A stretch of 33,992 bases of DNA from an uncultured Clostridia bacterium (GTDB taxonomy: Bacteria > Bacillota > Clostridia > Oscillospirales > Ruminococcaceae): NCBI GenBank assembly GCA_947175655.1, contig CAMWNQ010000003.1, positions 1-33,992 on the forward strand, written 5' to 3'. A program made the position numbers and the translations under genes. The notes beneath the pieces are model-generated. The model worked only from the letters and a program-made list of their open reading frames with translations. It did not search any database and was not told the origin of the DNA. Of this stretch, positions 8,112 through 18,981 are shown one piece after another. The first letter of the stretch is position 1. The number at the start of each line of letters is the position of its first letter.

Positions 8112-9200
8112 ATGAAAGAAAATATAAAAACAACAGCAGTCATAATGGCAGGAGGAAGGGGAGAAAGATTCTGGCCAAAAAGTCGAAATTCTTATCCAAA
8201 GCAGTTTTTATCGCTTACAAAGGACGGCGAAACAATGATACAGAAAACTGTTAAAAGGCTTCTTCCAGTTGTAGAAAAAGAGGATATCTATATTGTTACT
8301 AATGCTATGTATATTTCTCTTGTAAAAGAGCAAATACCGGACATTCCGGAAGAAAATATACTTGCCGAACCTTGTGCAAGAAATACAGCTCCTTGTATTG
8401 CCCTTGCCGGAGCAGTAATAAGTAGAAAATATGATGATGCAGTAATGCTCGTACTTCCTTCTGATCATCTTATAAGTTATGAAAGACTCTATATAAGCAC
8501 TCTTAAAAAAGCAATCCTGACAGCAAAAGAGGGAAGAAATCTTGTTACTATAGGGATTACCCCTACTTATCCGGAAACAGGATATGGATATATCAATTTT
8601 GGTACTGAAACATCTTCCGTAACTGAAGATGCCTACAAAGTAGAAAGATTTGTTGAAAAGCCGAATCTTGAAACAGCAAAGGAATATCTTGCTTCAGGAA
8701 AATATCTCTGGAATAGTGGTATGTTTGTATGGAAAGTATCATCAATAATGGAAAATATAAAAAATCTTATGCCGGATATTTATGAAGGTGCATTAAAAAT
8801 AAAAGAGTCAGTCGGTACAGATAATTTTGATGAAGTTCTTGAAAGAGAATTCCAGAATTTCAGAAGTGAATCAATTGATTTTGGAGTTATGGAAAAGGCG
8901 GAAGATATATATACAATATCTGGAAGTTTCGGCTGGGATGATGTTGGAAACTGGCTTGCTGTTGAGAGAATAAATGAAGTTGACAGTAATCGCAATTATA
9001 TAGAAGGCGATGTAATTTCAATAAATTCAAAAAGAACTACAATCTGTGGAGGAAAACGTCTTATTTCAGCAGTAGGTCTTGAAGATTTGATTATTGTTGA
9101 TACTGATGATGCTGTTCTTGTATGCTCTAAAAACAATACTCAGGATGTTAAAAAAGTCATTGAGGAGCTTAAAAAACAAGGAAGAACCGATTTAGTATAA
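8112..9200 (+). CDS. manC: Mannose-1-phosphate guanylyltransferase (short form, no PMI domain)
   Basis: IMAGGRGERFWPKSRNSYPKQFLSL nucleotidyltransferase signature; EPCARNTAPCIALA; VEKPNLETA; WNSGMFVWK. Confidence 0.93.
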   Translation: MKENIKTTAVIMAGGRGERFWPKSRNSYPKQFLSLTKDGETMIQKTVKRLLPVVEKEDIYIVTNAMYISLVKEQIPDIPEENILAEPCARNTAPCIALAGAVISRKYDDAVMLVLPSDHLISYERLYISTLKKAILTAKEGRNLVTIGITPTYPETGYGYINFGTETSSVTEDAYKVERFVEKPNLETAKEYLASGKYLWNSGMFVWKVSSIMENIKNLMPDIYEGALKIKESVGTDNFDEVLEREFQNFRSESIDFGVMEKAEDIYTISGSFGWDDVGNWLAVERINEVDSNRNYIEGDVISINSKRTTICGGKRLISAVGLEDLIIVDTDDAVLVCSKNNTQDVKKVIEELKKQGRTDLV

Positions 9201-9216
9201 TTCATAATTAAGAATG

Positions 9217-9288
9217 TATAATGCATAATTATTCAGTCTGGGATTAAAAATTATCATTACAATTATAAATTATGCAATTATAAATTAT
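9217..9288. repeat. AT-rich imperfect inverted repeat with an internal 14-bp direct repeat
   Basis: TATAATGCATAATTAT (9217-9232) is near-complementary to ATAAATTATGCAATTATA (9265-9282); CAATTATAAATTAT occurs at 9260-9273 and again at 9275-9288. Confidence 0.5.
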
Positions 9289-9299
9289 AAATTAAATAA

Positions 9300-10355
<1,056 letters not shown>

Positions 10356-10369
10356 CAGGGTAATTTTTT

Positions 10370-11515
10370 ATGAAAATAGCATTTGATGCTGTACCTCTTG
10401 TAAGCGAAAAAATAACAGGCATAGGCTGGTGTGAAGCTGGTCAGACCGATGCAATGGCAAGGCTTTATCCGGAAAATACCTATATCTACAATTTTTTTGA
10501 AAGCAGAGGTCAAACCGAAAAGACTGAACGTATACAGCAGTTTTTAAAAAGTGGAATAGAAATAAATAAGGCTGATTTTTCAGGATATTTATACAGACTT
10601 GTTTCAAATTTTCTTCCTGTTTCCTACTCCCGATTTTTTGGCGGAGAATATGATATAACACATTTTTTTAATTATATAGTTCCGCCAAAAGTAAAAGGAA
10701 AGATAGTAGTTACTGTTCACGATATGGTATATAAGGCATTCCCCGAAACTGTAAGAGCAAGAACAAAATATATGCTTGATACAGGATTAAGAAAATCAAT
10801 GAAACGTGCAGATATTATAGTAACTGATTCAGAGTTTTCAAAATCAGAGATTATAAAATATTTTCCTTGCTATAAGGATAAAATAAGAGTAGTACCCTGC
10901 GGAGTGGATTTGAAAAGATTTTATCCAGATAATGATATTAAAAGAATTGAAGAAGTAAAAAAGAATCTTGAAATAGAGGGTGAATATTTTCTTTATCTTG
11001 GGACTATTGAGCCACGCAAGAACCTTCAAAGGCTTATTGAAGCTTATTCAAGATTTATAGATAATAATGATAATCTTCCGAAACTTGTACTTGCCGGAGG
11101 TAAAGGCTGGCTTTACAATGATATATTTGAAAAAGTAAAAAAACTTAATCTTGACAATAAAGTCATATTTACAAAATATGTACCGTCCGGAGATATGAGG
11201 TATCTTATGTGTGGAGCATCTGCATTTCTGTTTCCCTCAATATATGAGGGATTCGGTATGCCACCGCTTGAAGCAATGGCTTGCGGAGTACCTGTGCTTA
11301 TATCTGGTGAAGCATCTTTGCCAGAAGTTACTGGAAAAAGTGCTGTTATAGTTGATGCGTATTCGTCTGACAGCATTGCTCAGGGAATAGATAAAATATA
11401 TCATGATAAAAATCTGAGGGCAAGGCTTATAAAAGAAGGTATTGAACGTGCAAAGGGTTTTACTTGGGAAAAGTCGGCGGAAATATTATATAACATCTAC
11501 AGGGAGATATTATAA
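10370..11515 (+). CDS. GT4-family glycosyltransferase
   Basis: [56 protein letters not shown]...SLPEVTG. Confidence 0.9.
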   Translation: MKIAFDAVPLVSEKITGIGWCEAGQTDAMARLYPENTYIYNFFESRGQTEKTERIQQFLKSGIEINKADFSGYLYRLVSNFLPVSYSRFFGGEYDITHFFNYIVPPKVKGKIVVTVHDMVYKAFPETVRARTKYMLDTGLRKSMKRADIIVTDSEFSKSEIIKYFPCYKDKIRVVPCGVDLKRFYPDNDIKRIEEVKKNLEIEGEYFLYLGTIEPRKNLQRLIEAYSRFIDNNDNLPKLVLAGGKGWLYNDIFEKVKKLNLDNKVIFTKYVPSGDMRYLMCGASAFLFPSIYEGFGMPPLEAMACGVPVLISGEASLPEVTGKSAVIVDAYSSDSIAQGIDKIYHDKNLRARLIKEGIERAKGFTWEKSAEILYNIYREIL

Positions 11516-11518
11516 AAT

Positions 11519-12646
11519 ATGAAAAAGAAAGTCAGAATATTAGAAGTAAACAAAGCATATTATCCTCACATAGGTGGGATTGAAAGTCTTGTAATGCAGT
11601 ATTCGGAAACATTCAGCAGAAATAATAAATCAGATTTAAGGGTTTTAGTATGCCGTGATGAAAAGGGCAGAACCAAATATGAAAATATAAATGATGTTAA
11701 AGTAATACGCTGTGGAAGTTTTGGGACTTATTTTTCTTGTCCGATTTCATTTTCTTTTATATCGAAATTCAGAAAGCTTTCAAAAAATGCAGATATAATT
11801 CATATAAACACACCATTTCCGCTTGCAGATTTGGCATTGCTTTTGTCTGGATACAAGGGAAAAGTTGTAATAAGCTGGCATAGTGATGTAGTAAAACAGA
11901 AAAAATTATTGTTTTTTTATAAACCTTTAATGATGAAAATGCTTAAACGTGCAGACCTGATAGTTACAGCAACTCAGGGACATATTAACGGTTCACCATA
12001 TATATCGAAGTTTTCTAAAAAATGCAGGGTTATTCCATATGGACTTGATATTGAAAAATATCTTTCCATAAAAAAGAGACCAATACTTACAGAAAAGCTT
12101 AATAATAAATCATCATTAAAAGTTTTCTTTACTGGAAGACTTGTATATTATAAGGGTGTGAATGTTCTTATAAATGCATTTAAAAAAGTCAGAAACTGTG
12201 AACTTTTTATAGCTGGTACAGGTACACTTGAAAATGAACTGAAAGAATATGCAGAAAAAAACAATATGGATTCTATTCATTTTCTTGGATTCCTTGAAGA
12301 CAATGATTTGAAATGTGCATTTGCAGACTGTGATATATTTGTATTGCCTTCAGTTGCAAACAGTGAGGCATTCGGAATAGTACAGCTTGAAGCGATGGTA
12401 TATTCAAAGCCGGTAATAAATACATCTCTTCCGACGGGTGTGCCATATGTGAGTGTTGACGGAATAAGCGGAATAACAGTTGAGCCATCTAATCCTGAAA
12501 AACTTGCTGATGCAATTAATATGCTTGCTGGAGATGAAAATCTGCGTCATGCATACGGAGCGAATGCATTTAAAAGAGTCAGGGATTTATTTAATGCTGA
12601 AAATGTTCTTGAAGAGCTTTTTGATGCGATTACTGAAAACAGGTAA
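11519..12646 (+). CDS. GT4-family glycosyltransferase
   Basis: YYPHIGGIESLVMQYSETFSR; VFFTGRLVYYKGVNVLINAFKKV; FVLPSVANSEAFGIVQLEAMVYSKPVINTSLPTGVPYVS. Confidence 0.9.
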   Translation: MKKKVRILEVNKAYYPHIGGIESLVMQYSETFSRNNKSDLRVLVCRDEKGRTKYENINDVKVIRCGSFGTYFSCPISFSFISKFRKLSKNADIIHINTPFPLADLALLLSGYKGKVVISWHSDVVKQKKLLFFYKPLMMKMLKRADLIVTATQGHINGSPYISKFSKKCRVIPYGLDIEKYLSIKKRPILTEKLNNKSSLKVFFTGRLVYYKGVNVLINAFKKVRNCELFIAGTGTLENELKEYAEKNNMDSIHFLGFLEDNDLKCAFADCDIFVLPSVANSEAFGIVQLEAMVYSKPVINTSLPTGVPYVSVDGISGITVEPSNPEKLADAINMLAGDENLRHAYGANAFKRVRDLFNAENVLEELFDAITENR

Positions 12647-12667
12647 ATAAAAACAGGGAGGCAATTT

Positions 12668-13609
12668 ATGAAAAAAGTTTTGATAATAGGCGGTGCAGGA
12701 TTTGTCGGGGGTTATCTTTCGGAAATACTTATCAATAATAATTTTGAAGTACATTCAACATGTCTTCCGTCTGAAAAGATAGTTAATAATAAATGCATTT
12801 CCCATAGCCTTGATATACTCGACAAAACTTCTGTTCTAGAACTTTTAAATGACATAGAGCCTGATATAATATATCATCTTGCAGCACAGAGTTCAGTTGC
12901 ATTGTCTTGGAAAAATCCACAGCTTACTATAGATGTGAATATAAAGGGAGCAATAAATGTACTTGATGCTTTAAAGGAATCTTCAAAATCTGATGCAAGA
13001 ATAATTTTAATAGGTTCAGGTGAGGAGTACGGTTATATAAGGGAAGATGCTTGTCCTATATTAGAAGATGAAGCCGTAAATCCGGGGAATATATATGCAC
13101 TTACAAAGGCTTTTCAGTCAATGGCAGGAAAAATTTATGCAAGAGCCTATAATATGGATATAATAATAGTAAGGGCATTCAATCATATAGGAGCAGGACA
13201 GTTGCCGGCATTTGTTGTATCTGATTTCTGTAAGCAGGTTGCAGAGATAGAAAAGGGTCTTAAATCACCTGAAATTTTTGTAGGAAATCTTGATGCAAGA
13301 CGTGATTTTACTGATGTACGTGATGTTGTACGTGCATATATGATGCTTGGTGAATATGGAAAAACCGGAGAACTTTATAATGTAGGAAGTGGAAATTCAA
13401 TAGCAATAAAAGACATTCTAGATATTGTTGTTTCTCATTCAACGGTTGATATAAGAATCACTGTTGATAAAAACAAGTTGAGACCGTCAGATATACCAGT
13501 AATAGAGGCGGATATTTCCAAAATCAAAAGTCATACGGGTTGGACACCGGAAATTCCTATTGAAATGACAATAAAAAGTACACTGGATTACTGGCGTAAT
13601 AATATTTAA
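12668..13609 (+). CDS. rmd: NAD-dependent epimerase/reductase, probable GDP-4-dehydro-6-deoxy-D-mannose reductase (Rmd-like)
   Basis: SDR Rossmann motif GGAGFVGGYL; YHLAAQSSVALSW; YALTKAFQSMAGKIYA; RAFNHIGAGQLPAFVVSDFCKQVAEIEKG; NLDARRDFTDVRDVVRAYMML; YNVGSGNSI. Rmd assignment is by recalled motif resemblance. Confidence 0.75.
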   Translation: MKKVLIIGGAGFVGGYLSEILINNNFEVHSTCLPSEKIVNNKCISHSLDILDKTSVLELLNDIEPDIIYHLAAQSSVALSWKNPQLTIDVNIKGAINVLDALKESSKSDARIILIGSGEEYGYIREDACPILEDEAVNPGNIYALTKAFQSMAGKIYARAYNMDIIIVRAFNHIGAGQLPAFVVSDFCKQVAEIEKGLKSPEIFVGNLDARRDFTDVRDVVRAYMMLGEYGKTGELYNVGSGNSIAIKDILDIVVSHSTVDIRITVDKNKLRPSDIPVIEADISKIKSHTGWTPEIPIEMTIKSTLDYWRNNI

Positions 13610-13628
13610 TGTTGGGAGTGCATAAAAA

Positions 13629-13982
13629 ATGTCAGAAATAAAATCTATAAAAGAAAAAAGCAATACTTATGACAGTGAGAACAGCGGAGGTTTTTTTAAG
13701 ACATCTGAAAACCTGAGGACATTCGGAGAAAATCAGAATAATTATAATAATATGCTTGCTGAAAAGATTGAAGAGCTTACAAAGAGAATATGCACGCTTG
13801 AAACTGAACAGCAACAGAATAAGGAATTATTCAAACGTCTTGCAAATGAACTTGTTTCATTAAAGGCGGAAGTTGACCGTCTTAAACTCACTTCAAGACT
13901 CAATACAAATACTATTGACAGACTTGTGAAAGCAATAGATATTTCCGAAGAAAAGAGTTCAGAAAATCCGGAGAAAAAATAA
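13629..13982 (+). CDS. Small hydrophilic coiled-coil protein of unknown function
   Basis: 117 aa; heptad-like region MLAEKIEELTKRICTLETEQQQNKELFKRLANELVSLKAEVDRLK; 19 bp after rmd, same strand. Confidence 0.65.
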   Translation: MSEIKSIKEKSNTYDSENSGGFFKTSENLRTFGENQNNYNNMLAEKIEELTKRICTLETEQQQNKELFKRLANELVSLKAEVDRLKLTSRLNTNTIDRLVKAIDISEEKSSENPEKK

Positions 13983-13995
13983 AATATATTTCAGG

Positions 13996-14027
13996 ACAGG
14001 CAAAAAATTTTTTTGTCTGTTTTTTTA
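13996..14027 (+). terminator. Rho-independent terminator closing the polysaccharide operon
   Basis: ACAGgCAAAAAA/TTTTTTGtCTGT stem followed by TTTTTTT. Confidence 0.7.
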
Positions 14028-14034
14028 TAAACTA

Positions 14035-14063
14035 TTGACAAATCAGATAATGTATGATATGAT
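14035..14063 (+). promoter_or_regulatory. Promoter of the gntR-ABC operon
   Basis: TTGACA (14035-14040), 17-nt spacer, TATGAT (14058-14063). Confidence 0.75.
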
Positions 14064-14064
14064 A

Positions 14065-14093
14065 TAAGTGTAATAGTAATCATAATACACTTA
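14065..14093. promoter_or_regulatory. YtrA-type GntR operator (inverted repeat)
   Basis: TAAGTGTA-N13-TACACTTA perfect 8-bp arms, starting 2 bp after the -10 box. Confidence 0.75.
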
Positions 14094-14117
14094 CTTGAGA
14101 AAGGAGGAAAAATTTTT

Positions 14118-14522
14118 ATGTTTACTATCGATTTAATGAGCAGAGTTCCTATATATGAACAGATTTATTTTAAAATCATAGAACTTGTTATCAAGGGGAC
14201 TCTTAAAGAAAATGACCAGATTCCCAGCGTAAGAAGTCTTGCCAAAAGTACAGGTGTAAATCCTAATACAGTGGCAAAGGCATATCAGGAACTTGAAAGA
14301 AATGGCGTAATATATTCTCTTTCAGGACGGGGCAGTTTTATTGCAAAAATAAAGAATAATGTGATAAAAGAGTTCATACTTTCTGATTTTGATGTGGCAG
14401 TAAAAAAATCCCTTTCGCATTCGATAAATGCTGATGAACTGAAACAGAGAATTGACAGTATTCAATTAAGTTTAACTGAAAAGCCAGATATTAATATGAA
14501 AGGAGATAATAAATATGATTGA
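14118..14522 (+). CDS. GntR-family transcriptional regulator, YtrA-like subfamily
   Basis: PIYEQIYFKIIELVIKGTLKENDQIPSVRSLAKSTGVNPNTVAKAYQELERNGVIYSLSGRGSFI winged HTH with a short C-terminal part; followed by an ABC transporter. Confidence 0.92.
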   Translation: MFTIDLMSRVPIYEQIYFKIIELVIKGTLKENDQIPSVRSLAKSTGVNPNTVAKAYQELERNGVIYSLSGRGSFIAKIKNNVIKEFILSDFDVAVKKSLSHSINADELKQRIDSIQLSLTEKPDINMKGDNKYD

Positions 14523-15450
14523 ATTAAAGAATGTTACAAAAAAATTTGATGATTTCACGGCACTTGATAATGTAAGTCTTACTATTGAAAAAGGTACGGC
14601 ATACGGTCTTCTTGGTTCAAACGGTGCGGGAAAATCAACAATACTCAGGCTTTTGTCCGGAATATATATACAGGACAGCGGAGAAGTAACGATTGATGGT
14701 CAGAAGGTTTATGACAATACAGATATAAAAAAACAGGTATTTTTTATTAACGATGAAACAGTACAGTTCAGCAGTTTTACACTTAAAACCCTTAAGGATT
14801 ATTATAAGAATTTTTATCCTAATTTTTCTGAAAAAATCTTTGAAGAACTCCGCAGTAAAATAAATCTTCCGCTTAATAAAAAGATAGGGGATTTCTCAAA
14901 AGGTATGAAACGACAGGCAATAGTAATAATTGCACTGGCTTGTTGCACTGAATATCTTTTGATGGACGAAGCCTTTGATGGTCTTGACCCCACTATGAGA
15001 ATAATTATAAAGCAGATGATTATTGATGCAATGATAGACCGTAAACTTACAACAATAATATCATCTCACAATCTCAAGGAAATAAACGAAGTATGTGATA
15101 CAGCGTGTTTGATACACAAAGGCAATGTAGTATTTTCAAGAGATTTGGACAGTCTTAAAAGCAATATCCACAAAGTACAGCTCGTATTTCCTCCTGATGA
15201 ATATGGTAATCCTACTGTATACAATAGAGAACAACTTGAAGAAACAGGACTTGAAATACTTCATTATGAAAAAGTACAAAGTGTATGCTATATTATAGTG
15301 AAAGGCGATATTGAAAGTATAAATATTGCATTTGCGGTTAAAAATCCGGTTGTTATGGATATAATACCGCTTACTCTTGAAGAAATATTTATCTATGAAC
15401 TGGAGGTGCTTGGATATGAAAGCAACGGAATCACAGAATATAATAAATAA
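14515..15450 (+). CDS. ABC transporter ATP-binding protein
   Basis: Walker A GLLGSNGAGKST; signature-like FSKGMKRQ; Walker B YLLMDEAFDGLDP; overlaps the gntR stop. Confidence 0.93.
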   Translation: MIELKNVTKKFDDFTALDNVSLTIEKGTAYGLLGSNGAGKSTILRLLSGIYIQDSGEVTIDGQKVYDNTDIKKQVFFINDETVQFSSFTLKTLKDYYKNFYPNFSEKIFEELRSKINLPLNKKIGDFSKGMKRQAIVIIALACCTEYLLMDEAFDGLDPTMRIIIKQMIIDAMIDRKLTTIISSHNLKEINEVCDTACLIHKGNVVFSRDLDSLKSNIHKVQLVFPPDEYGNPTVYNREQLEETGLEILHYEKVQSVCYIIVKGDIESINIAFAVKNPVVMDIIPLTLEEIFIYELEVLGYESNGITEYNK

Positions 15451-17608
15451 AAATCCATTTATAAAAGCAAGAATAAGAAATAATATTATAACAAACAAAA
15501 AGCTTCTTATAATAATAAGTATACTTCATGCAATAGGCTATCCGCTTCTTGTCTGTCTTGCAATATATGAAGATACCAGAAGAAGAAACGAATATAATTC
15601 ATATTATGTAGATACAGATATGTTTATAATTGCTTCAGTTATTTCTGGAATTTTAGCACTTTTAGCCGGATTTGTTGTTGCAATGAATACATTCAAATAT
15701 CAATATAAGAAATCCTGTGTTGATATGAATCTTTCATTACCATTAAGTTCGTCACAGCGATTCTTTACAGATTATCTGACAGGACTTGGTATATATCTTG
15801 TACCGGCATTATGTGCGTGGCTTATAGGTGATATAATTGGTGTTATCGGATTACAGCTTGATTCAGAAATGATGGCAGAATCATTTAAAACTTTAAATAT
15901 CTGCGGAGTAATTATAGTAATAGCAATGATTTTATTCTATACTTTTTCAGTATTCTGCATTACCTGTTGTGGAAGCATATTTGAAGCAATATCATCATCA
16001 GTTCTTATAAACGGAGTAATACCGTTATTTCTGCTTGTGCTTGGATACTGCATATGTGATGCAAATCCATATGGCATTGCAGAAGATTATCTGATGATTG
16101 AACAGATTTGTTTTACAAGTCCGATAGGCTGTGTGATATTTGCCATTAATTTTCTTGATGACAATTTAGGTGCTATGCCTGTTTTCTGGAGCTGGTTCAT
16201 TTCAATTATTATATACACAGCATTAATACTGGCATTATCATTTTATCTCTATAAAAAAAGAAAAGCCGAAAAAGTATCAAAGCCATATGTATATAAATTT
16301 CTTTATTATATACTGACATCAGCATCACTTTTTATTATAGTTTATGGTCTTTCTGAAATGGATAATTTCTTTGGCGCAGTGTTTATAAGTGCCATATTCT
16401 ATTTTATCCTTGAAGTTATTACAAACAGAGGATTTAAGAAATTTTATTATTCCGTATTCAGATTTGCGGGTACAGTAGTATCAATAGTGGCAATTGGTCT
16501 GTTAAGCAATGCAACAAACGGATTCGGCATATATAAATATGTTCCAAGTCCGGCCGGTGTTTCAGAAGTATATCTGAGTACCTATTTTTATGGTTATTCC
16601 AGTGAAGCTTTGTTAAGAAATGAATCTTATTCAGACCGAAATATAATCAAAGCTGTTACACAGTTACAGAAATCATATATTGAAAAGAGTGAAAATTATT
16701 CTGATTATGATATAGTATCGGCTCAGAACGAGAATAATGTAATAGATAATACTGAACCATTAGAAATAATTTATTATATGAAAAATGGCAATGTTGTTAC
16801 AAGAAAGTATAATGTGCTTGTTGATGATTTATATGAGATTTACTCAGTGATATATGATTCTGATGAAGTAATTGAGAAATTTGAAAATAAAATAAATGTA
16901 TATAAAAAATTGGTTCGTGAAACCGATATAAGCTTTAGAGAAGCAAAGACAGGTCATTCATATGATATTGCTCATATGACTGACGAAATGTGGTCAGAAT
17001 TTGAAGACGCATATAAAAATGACCTTAGAAATATGACATCTGATGATTATTATTCAAGACAGATTATAGGTGTTGTATATATTAATGACAACTGTTATAT
17101 AAGAGATAATTTTACAAATACAATTGCATTTTTAGAAAAATATATACCTGATTTCAATACTTCCGGAACGGATTTCAAACTTAGTGAATTTGCCGGTCAG
17201 TCAGTTTATTTAACAAAAGATGTGCTTTTCAGAGACGGAACATTGAGTGATATTTATGCTTCAAATCAGTATTATGGCTATAATTACTGTATTGACAGAA
17301 ATTATAACAGATATGTTGGAGTAGGAAGAGAAGAAAATATTAGTCATCTTTCAGCCAGTGAATTTTCTGTTGGTTCAACAACAGTTCAAAGAGACCTCGA
17401 AAAACTTATAAATGTTGCATTAAATGTATATGACGATAAAGAAGTCGGCGGAGTTATGACTATAGGAAGAAAAGTTTATTTTATACCTGTTGAATATAAG
17501 GAACTTGTCAATAAAGTACACAAAGAGCTTTTTAGTGATAATAATTATGTTGATGATGATTATGATTATCATTATCATTACTACAATGATTATGAATTTA
17601 TTGATTGA
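15416..17608 (+). CDS. ABC-2-type membrane permease with large C-terminal extra-membrane region
   Basis: Multiple hydrophobic segments in the first ~370 aa, then a hydrophilic ~350-aa region; SD GGAGGT just upstream of ATG 15416 (the track start at 15377 lies inside the ATPase gene). Confidence 0.8.
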   Translation: MKATESQNIINKNPFIKARIRNNIITNKKLLIIISILHAIGYPLLVCLAIYEDTRRRNEYNSYYVDTDMFIIASVISGILALLAGFVVAMNTFKYQYKKSCVDMNLSLPLSSSQRFFTDYLTGLGIYLVPALCAWLIGDIIGVIGLQLDSEMMAESFKTLNICGVIIVIAMILFYTFSVFCITCCGSIFEAISSSVLINGVIPLFLLVLGYCICDANPYGIAEDYLMIEQICFTSPIGCVIFAINFLDDNLGAMPVFWSWFISIIIYTALILALSFYLYKKRKAEKVSKPYVYKFLYYILTSASLFIIVYGLSEMDNFFGAVFISAIFYFILEVITNRGFKKFYYSVFRFAGTVVSIVAIGLLSNATNGFGIYKYVPSPAGVSEVYLSTYFYGYSSEALLRNESYSDRNIIKAVTQLQKSYIEKSENYSDYDIVSAQNENNVIDNTEPLEIIYYMKNGNVVTRKYNVLVDDLYEIYSVIYDSDEVIEKFENKINVYKKLVRETDISFREAKTGHSYDIAHMTDEMWSEFEDAYKNDLRNMTSDDYYSRQIIGVVYINDNCYIRDNFTNTIAFLEKYIPDFNTSGTDFKLSEFAGQSVYLTKDVLFRDGTLSDIYASNQYYGYNYCIDRNYNRYVGVGREENISHLSASEFSVGSTTVQRDLEKLINVALNVYDDKEVGGVMTIGRKVYFIPVEYKELVNKVHKELFSDNNYVDDDYDYHYHYYNDYEFID

Positions 17609-17659
17609 TGCCTTATAATAAGAAGGACAAAAGAAAGTAAAAACGGATAAAGATATAAA

Positions 17660-17697
17660 AAAACGGCGGAGCTTTATAAAAAGTTCCGTCGTTTTAA
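17660..17697. terminator. Bidirectional terminator between convergent permease and dnaJ genes
   Basis: AAACGgCGGAgCT...AgTTCCGtCGTTT stem between convergent genes, T run on + and A run on + (U run on -). Confidence 0.75.
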
Positions 17698-17698
17698 T

Positions 17699-18844
17699 TT
17701 AATTAAAAATCTCTTTAATCTTATCAAAGAAAGTCTTGCGTTTTGTATAATTTTTATCAGTAAGGGATTCCTCGAATTCCTTTATAATATCTTTCTGTTT
17801 CTTTGAAAGATTTTTAGGTACTTCAATATTGATTTTTACATACTGGTGACCTCTGTCACTGCTTCTGAGTTTCTTTACGCCTTTATTTTTAAGTCTGAAA
17901 GTAGTACCTGATTGAGTGCCTTCTCCTATGTTATATTTTACATTGCCGTCTATAGTAGGTACAGTTATTTCAGCACCGAGTACAGCCTGAGCATAAGTAA
18001 CAGGAATTTCGCAGTGAATATCGTAACCTTCTCTTGTGAAAATTTCATGAGATTTTACTGATACAGTAACATTAAGATTGCCAGCAGGACCACCATTTAC
18101 ACCACAATCACCCTGACCTGTAAGTCTTATAGTCTGACCGTCAGCAATACCAGCAGGAATATCAATGGAGACAGTCTTTAATACACGTTTTCTTCCAACA
18201 CCGTGACAGGAGTCACAAGGATTTTTTATGATTTTTCCCTTACCTCCACAGTGAGGACAAGGCTTTGTTGAAGATATAGCACCAAATGGTGTTCTCTGAG
18301 TAGTTTTTATTGAACCTCTTCCCTGACAGTCCGGACATATTTCAGCTGAAGAACCTGCGTTTGCACCAGTACCGTTACAGCTTTCACAGGTACACATTCT
18401 ATGAACTTTTATATCTTTTTTTACACCCATACAGGATTCCATAAATGTAAGTATAATTGATTCATTTATATCCTGACCTCTTTTCGGAGCGTTTGCGGAA
18501 GAATGAGAAGAACCACCAAAACCACCTCCGCCGAATCCGAAACCACCGAAAATATTTTCAAGAATATCGCTCATATCTGTAAAACCGCCCATACCGCCTC
18601 CACCGCCGAATGACGGGTCAACGCCTGCGTGACCGAACTGGTCATATTTTGAACGTTTATCGGGGTCGGAAAGAACTTCGTAAGCTTCATTAGCTTCTTT
18701 GAATTTTTCTTCGCACGAGGGGTCATCAGGGTGAAGGTCAGGGTGAAATTCTCTGGCTTTCTTTTTAAAAGCCTTTTTTATTTCATCTTCAGAAGCACCC
18801 TTTTGTATTCCAAGCACTTCATAATAATCTCTTTTATCAGCCAT
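17699..18844 (-). CDS. dnaJ: Chaperone protein DnaJ
   Basis: J-domain RDYYEVLGIQKGASEDEIKKAFKKKAREFHPDLHPDD; G/F-rich region; four CxxCxGxG zinc motifs. Confidence 0.97.
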   Translation of the reverse strand: MADKRDYYEVLGIQKGASEDEIKKAFKKKAREFHPDLHPDDPSCEEKFKEANEAYEVLSDPDKRSKYDQFGHAGVDPSFGGGGGMGGFTDMSDILENIFGGFGFGGGGFGGSSHSSANAPKRGQDINESIILTFMESCMGVKKDIKVHRMCTCESCNGTGANAGSSAEICPDCQGRGSIKTTQRTPFGAISSTKPCPHCGGKGKIIKNPCDSCHGVGRKRVLKTVSIDIPAGIADGQTIRLTGQGDCGVNGGPAGNLNVTVSVKSHEIFTREGYDIHCEIPVTYAQAVLGAEITVPTIDGNVKYNIGEGTQSGTTFRLKNKGVKKLRSSDRGHQYVKINIEVPKNLSKKQKDIIKEFEESLTDKNYTKRKTFFDKIKEIFN

Positions 18845-18981
18845 AGAAAAGCTCCTTTAACAGCCGGCAATAATACAGAAAGCCGGATTTTCTTTATTTT
18901 TTATAAATATCTTTATATATGCCTTTAGGGCAGAAGAGAATTCCGCCCATAAAGTTTTTTATTTTATTATTTTTTTGTTAA

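Noticed and set aside
8057-8254. 65-aa plus-strand ORF overlapping the start of manC
   Set aside because: Overlaps the strong manC frame (MAGGRGERFWP) in another frame and has no domain.
15136-15498. 120-aa minus-strand ORF in the ABC transporter region
   Set aside because: Antisense to ATPase and permease starts; aromatic-rich composition typical of antisense translation of AT-rich genes.
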